Source of the DNA: Pseudomonadota bacterium
GTDB lineage: Bacteria; Pseudomonadota; Gammaproteobacteria; Steroidobacterales; Steroidobacteraceae
Assembly (NCBI GenBank): GCA_023433705.1
Contig: JAEYUC010000008.1
Location: 1 to 39,313 of the forward strand
DNA: 39,313 bases
Direction: 5' to 3'
This document shows positions 35,705 to 39,313 of the stretch, one piece after another. The translations under genes and the position numbers were made by a program. The notes beneath the pieces are model-generated. The model saw only the letters and a list, made by a program, of their open reading frames with translations. It had not been told where the DNA came from and searched no databases. Position 1 is the stretch's first letter; every line of letters begins with the position of its first letter.

Positions 35705-36916
35705 TCAGTCCGCCTGCCGCCGCAGGAATGCCGGAATATCCAGCACGTCCTCCGATTCCACATCCGCACGGAGGCCATCGCCTACCGCTCGCTGGCGCTG
35801 CACGGCCGGTTTGTCCAGCGCCGCGTAGTCCGCCGCGGTCAGGGGACGACGGGGAACGACACGCATCGGGGGCTCCGCCTGCTGTTGAGCCGCCGGCGGG
35901 GCCACCTTCTGCAACGTGGGCACTTCGCGTCCGAAGGGGGAACGTCCCGTGGCGACTTCCGGCCTGCCGAGGCCGGTGGCGACCACCGTGACACGCATTT
36001 CGTCGGACAGCTCCGGATCGATGACGGTTCCCACGACGACCGTGGCGTCCTCCGACGCGAACTGCTTCACGATTTCACCCACCTGCTGGAACTCGCCGAT
36101 CGAGAGATCCATGCCGGCCGTCACGTTCACGAGGATGCCGTGCGCGCCGGACAGGTTGATGTCCTCGAGCAGCGGAGAGGAGACCGCCATCTCGGCGGCT
36201 TCCTTCGCGCGGTTCTCGCCACGCGCCAGGCCCGATCCCATCATCGCCATGCCGGTCTCACTCATCACGGTGCGCACGTCGGCGAAGTCCACGTTGATGA
36301 GGCCGGGCCGCGTGATCAGTTCCGCGATGCCCTGCACCGCGCCCTGCAGCACGTGGTTCGCGCTCTTGAAGGCGTCCAACAACGTCGTCTTCGCGCCGAG
36401 CACCGTGAGCAGCTTCTGGTTCGGGATCGTGATCAGCGAGTCGACGTACTTGCCGAGCTCGGCGAGACCGTGATTCGCGATCAGCGTGCGCTTGCCACCT
36501 TCCATCTCGAAGGGACGCGTGACCACGGCCACCGTGAGGATGCCCAGCTCCTTCGCCACTTGCGCGACCACCGGCGCGGCGCCCGTGCCCGTGCCACCGC
36601 CCATGCCCGCGGTGATGAACAACATGTCGCATCCCTCGATCATCTCGATGATGCGATCGCGATCTTCCATCGCCGCCTGCCGGCCGACTTCGGGATCGGC
36701 GCCCGCGCCGAGACCCTTGGTGATGTTGCAGCCGATCTGCAGCGAAGTCTTGACCTTCGAGTGCTTGAGGGCTTGCGCATCGGTATTGATGCACATGAAC
36801 TCCACGCCCTCGATGCCACTCGTGACCATGTGAGCGACCGCGTTGCCGCCGCCGCCCCCAACCCCTATGACTTTGATTACAGCGTTCTGGCTGTAAGCAT
36901 CCATCAGTTCAAACAT
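35705..36916 (-). CDS. ftsZ: Cell division GTPase FtsZ
   Basis: Tubulin-like GTPase that forms the Z-ring. The 403-residue protein has the N-terminal GVGGGGGNAVAHM loop, the tubulin signature GMGGGTGTGAAPV, the T7 synergy loop NVDFADVRTVM that completes the active site of the next subunit, a roughly 60-residue Q/P/A-rich linker, and the conserved C-terminal peptide DIPAFLRRQ, which binds FtsA, ZipA and, by homology, ZapD. The ATG at 36916 is followed after four codons by a second Met (MDAYSQNAV); the longer form agrees with other gammaproteobacterial FtsZ. It lies 82 nt downstream of ftsA. Confidence 0.98.
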   Translation of the reverse strand: MFELMDAYSQNAVIKVIGVGGGGGNAVAHMVTSGIEGVEFMCINTDAQALKHSKVKTSLQIGCNITKGLGAGADPEVGRQAAMEDRDRIIEMIEGCDMLFITAGMGGGTGTGAAPVVAQVAKELGILTVAVVTRPFEMEGGKRTLIANHGLAELGKYVDSLITIPNQKLLTVLGAKTTLLDAFKSANHVLQGAVQGIAELITRPGLINVDFADVRTVMSETGMAMMGSGLARGENRAKEAAEMAVSSPLLEDINLSGAHGILVNVTAGMDLSIGEFQQVGEIVKQFASEDATVVVGTVIDPELSDEMRVTVVATGLGRPEVATGRSPFGREVPTLQKVAPPAAQQQAEPPMRVVPRRPLTAADYAALDKPAVQRQRAVGDGLRADVESEDVLDIPAFLRRQAD

Positions 36917-36998
36917 TTTGATTCGCTCCTTGGTTAATCGAAGTGCTGTCAGCTTCGAATCTTCATCTCATCAACGGCTTCTTCCCGGCATGACCCGG

Positions 36999-38246
36999 TC
37001 AGAAGTTCCCCTGAAACCAGTTCTTCATGCGCTCGGCCAGGCTGCGCGCGTTGCCCGCGATCGAGCGCCCGCGGTTGCTCGCGAGCGCGTTGTCGCGCGC
37101 GTAGAGCAACAGCCCCGCGCCGGTCGAGTAGATAGGATTGCGGACGACGTCCGAGAGCCCGCGGATGTGCTGCGGCACGCCGAGGCGCACCGGCACGTGG
37201 AACACCTCTTCGGCGAGTTCGATCGCGCCTTCCATCTTGGCGCTGCCGCCCGTGAGCACGATTCCGGCCGCGATGATTTCCTCGAACCCCGAGCGGCGCA
37301 GCTCCTCGCGCGCGAGACCGAACAATTCCTCGTAACGCGGCTCGACCACTTCGGCGAGCGTCTGGCGCGCCAGGCGGCGCGCGGGCCGGTCGCCCACGCT
37401 CGGCACCTCGATGCTCTCGTCCGGATTCGCGAGCTGCGAGAGCGCGCAGGCGTACCTGACCTTGATGTCCTCGGCGTACTGCGTCGGCGTGCGCATCGAC
37501 ACGGCGATGTCGTTAGTGACCTGGTCGCCGGCGATGGGGATGACCGCGGTGTGGCGGATGGCGCCCTGCGAAAAGACCGCGAGGTCGGTGGTGCCGCCGC
37601 CTATGTCGATGATGCAGACGCCGAGCTCCTTCTCATCCTCGGTGAGGCACGCGAAGCTCGAGGCGAGCTGCTCGAGCACGATGTCGTCGACTTCGAGGCC
37701 GCAGCGCTGGATGCATTTCTCGATGTTCTGCGCGGCCGAATCCGCGCCGGTCACGATGTGCACCTTGGCTTCGAGCCTCACGCCCGACATGCCGATCGGG
37801 TCGCGGATGCCTTCCTGTCCGTCGATGATGAATTCCTGCGGCAACACGTGCAGGATCTTCTGGTCGGCGGGAATCGCGACCGCCTTGGCGGCGTCCACCA
37901 CCGCTTCCACGTCCGCCTGGCTCACCTCGCGGTCGCGGATCGCGACCACGCCGTGCGAATTCAGGCTGCGCACGTGCGAACCGGCGATGCCGGCGAACAC
38001 CGAGCGGATCTCGCAACCGGCCATGAGCTCGGCTTCCTCGACCGCGCGCTGGATCGACTGCACCGTCGATTCGATGTTCACGACCACGCCTTTCTTGAGG
38101 CCGCGCGACGGCTGCGTGCCGATGCCGATCACCTCGATCGTGTTGTCGGACGCGACTTCGCCGACCAGGCAGGAGACCTTCGACGTGCCGACGTCGAGGC
38201 CGATGATGAGATTCTTGTCGGGACGTTTACCCATGTAGTTAGCCAT
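36999..38246 (-). CDS. ftsA: Cell division protein FtsA
   Basis: Actin-like ATPase that tethers FtsZ filaments to the inner membrane and recruits later division proteins. The 415-residue protein has the phosphate-1 motif IIGLDVGTSKV, the 1C domain unique to FtsA (about residues 90-170), the phosphate-2 motif VCIIDIGGGTTDLAVF, the adenosine motif GIVLTGGSAKMEG, and a C-terminal amphipathic membrane helix ending AERMKNWFQGNF. The ATG at 38246 overlaps the ftsQ stop codon by eight bases and has GGAGG 11 bases upstream; a second Met at residue 5 is an alternative. It is part of the ddl-ftsQ-ftsA-ftsZ operon. Confidence 0.97.
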   Translation of the reverse strand: MANYMGKRPDKNLIIGLDVGTSKVSCLVGEVASDNTIEVIGIGTQPSRGLKKGVVVNIESTVQSIQRAVEEAELMAGCEIRSVFAGIAGSHVRSLNSHGVVAIRDREVSQADVEAVVDAAKAVAIPADQKILHVLPQEFIIDGQEGIRDPIGMSGVRLEAKVHIVTGADSAAQNIEKCIQRCGLEVDDIVLEQLASSFACLTEDEKELGVCIIDIGGGTTDLAVFSQGAIRHTAVIPIAGDQVTNDIAVSMRTPTQYAEDIKVRYACALSQLANPDESIEVPSVGDRPARRLARQTLAEVVEPRYEELFGLAREELRRSGFEEIIAAGIVLTGGSAKMEGAIELAEEVFHVPVRLGVPQHIRGLSDVVRNPIYSTGAGLLLYARDNALASNRGRSIAGNARSLAERMKNWFQGNF

Positions 38247-39051
38247 CTGTGTTGTCGTCCTCCGAGGCTCCGGTCGCGACGCGCTGACCGCCCGCGCGCC
38301 AGCCGATCGCGAAGCCGTTCGTGTAACGCATGTCGATGTAGTTGATGTCGCTGGCGTGGCTCGATATCTGGCCGACGGCCGCCGCGACGAAGCGCGCGAA
38401 TCGCTCGTCGATCTGGCGGCGGCCGAGCCGCACCGTGATCCCGTTGTCGAGATCGAATTCCCACGAGCCGCGCTCGTCGAGCCGCACTGCGGTCAGGCGC
38501 ATGCCCGCCTCGATGAGTTGTCCCTGCGCGGCGAGGTAACGGCCCGCGACCTCGCTCTCCGTGCCGCGCGGCCCGGACAGGCGCGGCAGCTCCGGCGGGA
38601 TGTGGCGCGCCTCGGAAATGAACAATTCGCCGCGCGTGTTGAGCAGGCCGTTCGCGCCCCAGCGCGCCGCGGCCACCTGCTCGCTCACCCGGATCTTGAG
38701 CGCGCGCGGCCACTGCCGCTCGACCGTCGCACCATCTACCCACGGAAGCTGCTCGACCGCGCGTTGCACCGCGCCGAGGTCGACGCTCACGAGTCCGACG
38801 TCGCGCACGCGCGCCTTCACGGCCTGCTCCACTTCCACCGGGGACACGCGCTGGAAGCGCCCCGTCACGTTCACCTGGCTGATGTTCTGGTCGAGCGCGC
38901 CCACCAGCAGGAAGCCCGCGATGCCGAGCACGGCGAGCACCGCGGCGCCGATCGCCGCGCGCGCGAGGAACGCGCGATAGACGCGCAACAATCCCTCGCC
39001 GCCGTCCTTGCGCCGGTTCACCTTCTTGTTTTGGGGCTTGCCCCAGATCAC
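38239..39051 (-). CDS. ftsQ: Cell division protein FtsQ
   Basis: Bitopic inner-membrane protein that links cytoplasmic and periplasmic division proteins through FtsB and FtsL. The 270-residue protein has a basic cytoplasmic N-terminus (KPQNKKVNRRKDGGEG), one membrane helix (about residues 33-53), a POTRA domain (about 58-130; ISQVNVTGRFQRVSPVEVEQ, QLPWVDGATVERQWPRALKI) and the beta domain with WEFDLDNGITVRLGR. I use the GTG at 39051 because it overlaps the ddl stop codon as GTGA and follows a GGTGAG ribosome site. The longer frame to 39096 would run 46 bases into ddl. Confidence 0.93.
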   Translation of the reverse strand: MIWGKPQNKKVNRRKDGGEGLLRVYRAFLARAAIGAAVLAVLGIAGFLLVGALDQNISQVNVTGRFQRVSPVEVEQAVKARVRDVGLVSVDLGAVQRAVEQLPWVDGATVERQWPRALKIRVSEQVAAARWGANGLLNTRGELFISEARHIPPELPRLSGPRGTESEVAGRYLAAQGQLIEAGMRLTAVRLDERGSWEFDLDNGITVRLGRRQIDERFARFVAAAVGQISSHASDINYIDMRYTNGFAIGWRAGGQRVATGASEDDNTDG

Positions 39052-39313
39052 ACGCTCACCGCCGTTCGCGTGAAGCTGGTCTCGAGGACGCGCCACACGA
39101 GTTGTTCGAAATCGATTCCCACGGCCCGCGCCGCCATCGGCACGAGGCTGTGGTCCGTCATGCCCGGGACCGTGTTGATCTCGAGCAGATAGGGCTTGCC
39201 GGCCTTGTCCATCATGAAGTCCGCGCGTCCCCAGCCTTCGGCGCCTACCGCCGCGAAGGTCCCGATGGCGAGGTTCGCGAGATGTTTCTCGGCCTCGGGG
39301 GACAGTCCGGACG
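39048..39313 (-). CDS. ddl: D-alanine--D-alanine ligase, C-terminal part (gene runs off the window)
   Basis: ATP-grasp ligase that makes the D-Ala-D-Ala dipeptide for peptidoglycan. The last 88 codons are visible, reading SGLSPEAEKHLANLAIG, then the active-site section GWGRADFMMD and the Mg2+/phosphate-binding LLEINTVPGMTDHSLVPMAA, and a C-terminal helix ending in TAVSV. The Thr in EINTVPG is as found in DdlB-type enzymes. The stop TGA (39050-39048) overlaps the ftsQ GTG by a four-base GTGA. Position in the dcw cluster suggests ddlB. The start lies beyond the window. Confidence 0.93.
   Translation of the reverse strand, partial: SGLSPEAEKHLANLAIGTFAAVGAEGWGRADFMMDKAGKPYLLEINTVPGMTDHSLVPMAARAVGIDFEQLVWRVLETSFTRTAVSV

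Noticed and set aside
36918..38345. A 475-codon frame opposite ftsA
   Set aside because: Antisense of a conserved gene, with biased composition only.

Overview
The window is a contiguous stretch of a high-GC (roughly mid-60s %) gammaproteobacterial chromosome. The organism call rests on gene order: rluD-pgeF-clpB, the end of the dcw cell-division cluster (ddl-ftsQ-ftsA-ftsZ-lpxC) running into secA-mutT-zapD-coaE, and pilB-pilC-pilD beside coaE are arrangements known from Gammaproteobacteria. The combination with pilSR, sucCD and secreted S9 peptidases would fit lineages near Steroidobacterales, Nevskiales or Xanthomonadales, but the genus cannot be named from this sequence.

Region 1 (1-7128) holds the conserved block clpB (partial), pgeF, rluD and bamD. 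The usual pgeF-clpB neighbourhood is interrupted by about 3.4 kb of accessory DNA: a DUF2628-pilin fusion, a ZIP metal transporter with a histidine-rich loop, an ORF6N-domain protein of phage type, a fragment of an Rhs (YD-repeat) gene, an 82-residue acidic protein and a small two-helix membrane protein. clpB has a sigma-32-type promoter almost touching its start codon.

Region 2 (7143-11055) carries nadE and the succinyl-CoA synthetase genes sucC-sucD. SucD ends in a lysine/alanine/proline-rich tail of about 60 residues resembling histone H1 tails, which is the most unusual protein feature here.

Region 3 (11161-19022) is a type IV pilus block in one orientation: pilS, pilR, pilA, pilB, pilC, pilD. 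A textbook sigma-54 promoter lies before pilA, matching control by the PilS/PilR two-component system, and a strong terminator follows pilA. coaE and zapD come next.

Region 4 (20469-27719) is accessory DNA between zapD and mutT: four back-to-back hairpins, a DUF6159 membrane protein, an AraC-type regulator overlapping a lipoprotein prolyl oligopeptidase, a divergent dipeptidyl-peptidase IV-like enzyme and a small glycine-tailed protein next to mutT. yacG, often found here, is absent.

Region 5 (27750-39313) runs on the minus strand from ddl (partial) through ftsQ, ftsA, ftsZ and lpxC. A GMC-family dehydrogenase with its Tat-type small subunit is inserted after lpxC. Then come dciA (opposite strand), an M23 peptidase, and secA followed by a REP-like palindrome and mutT. 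I saw no tRNA, rRNA, CRISPR array, transposase or integrase.
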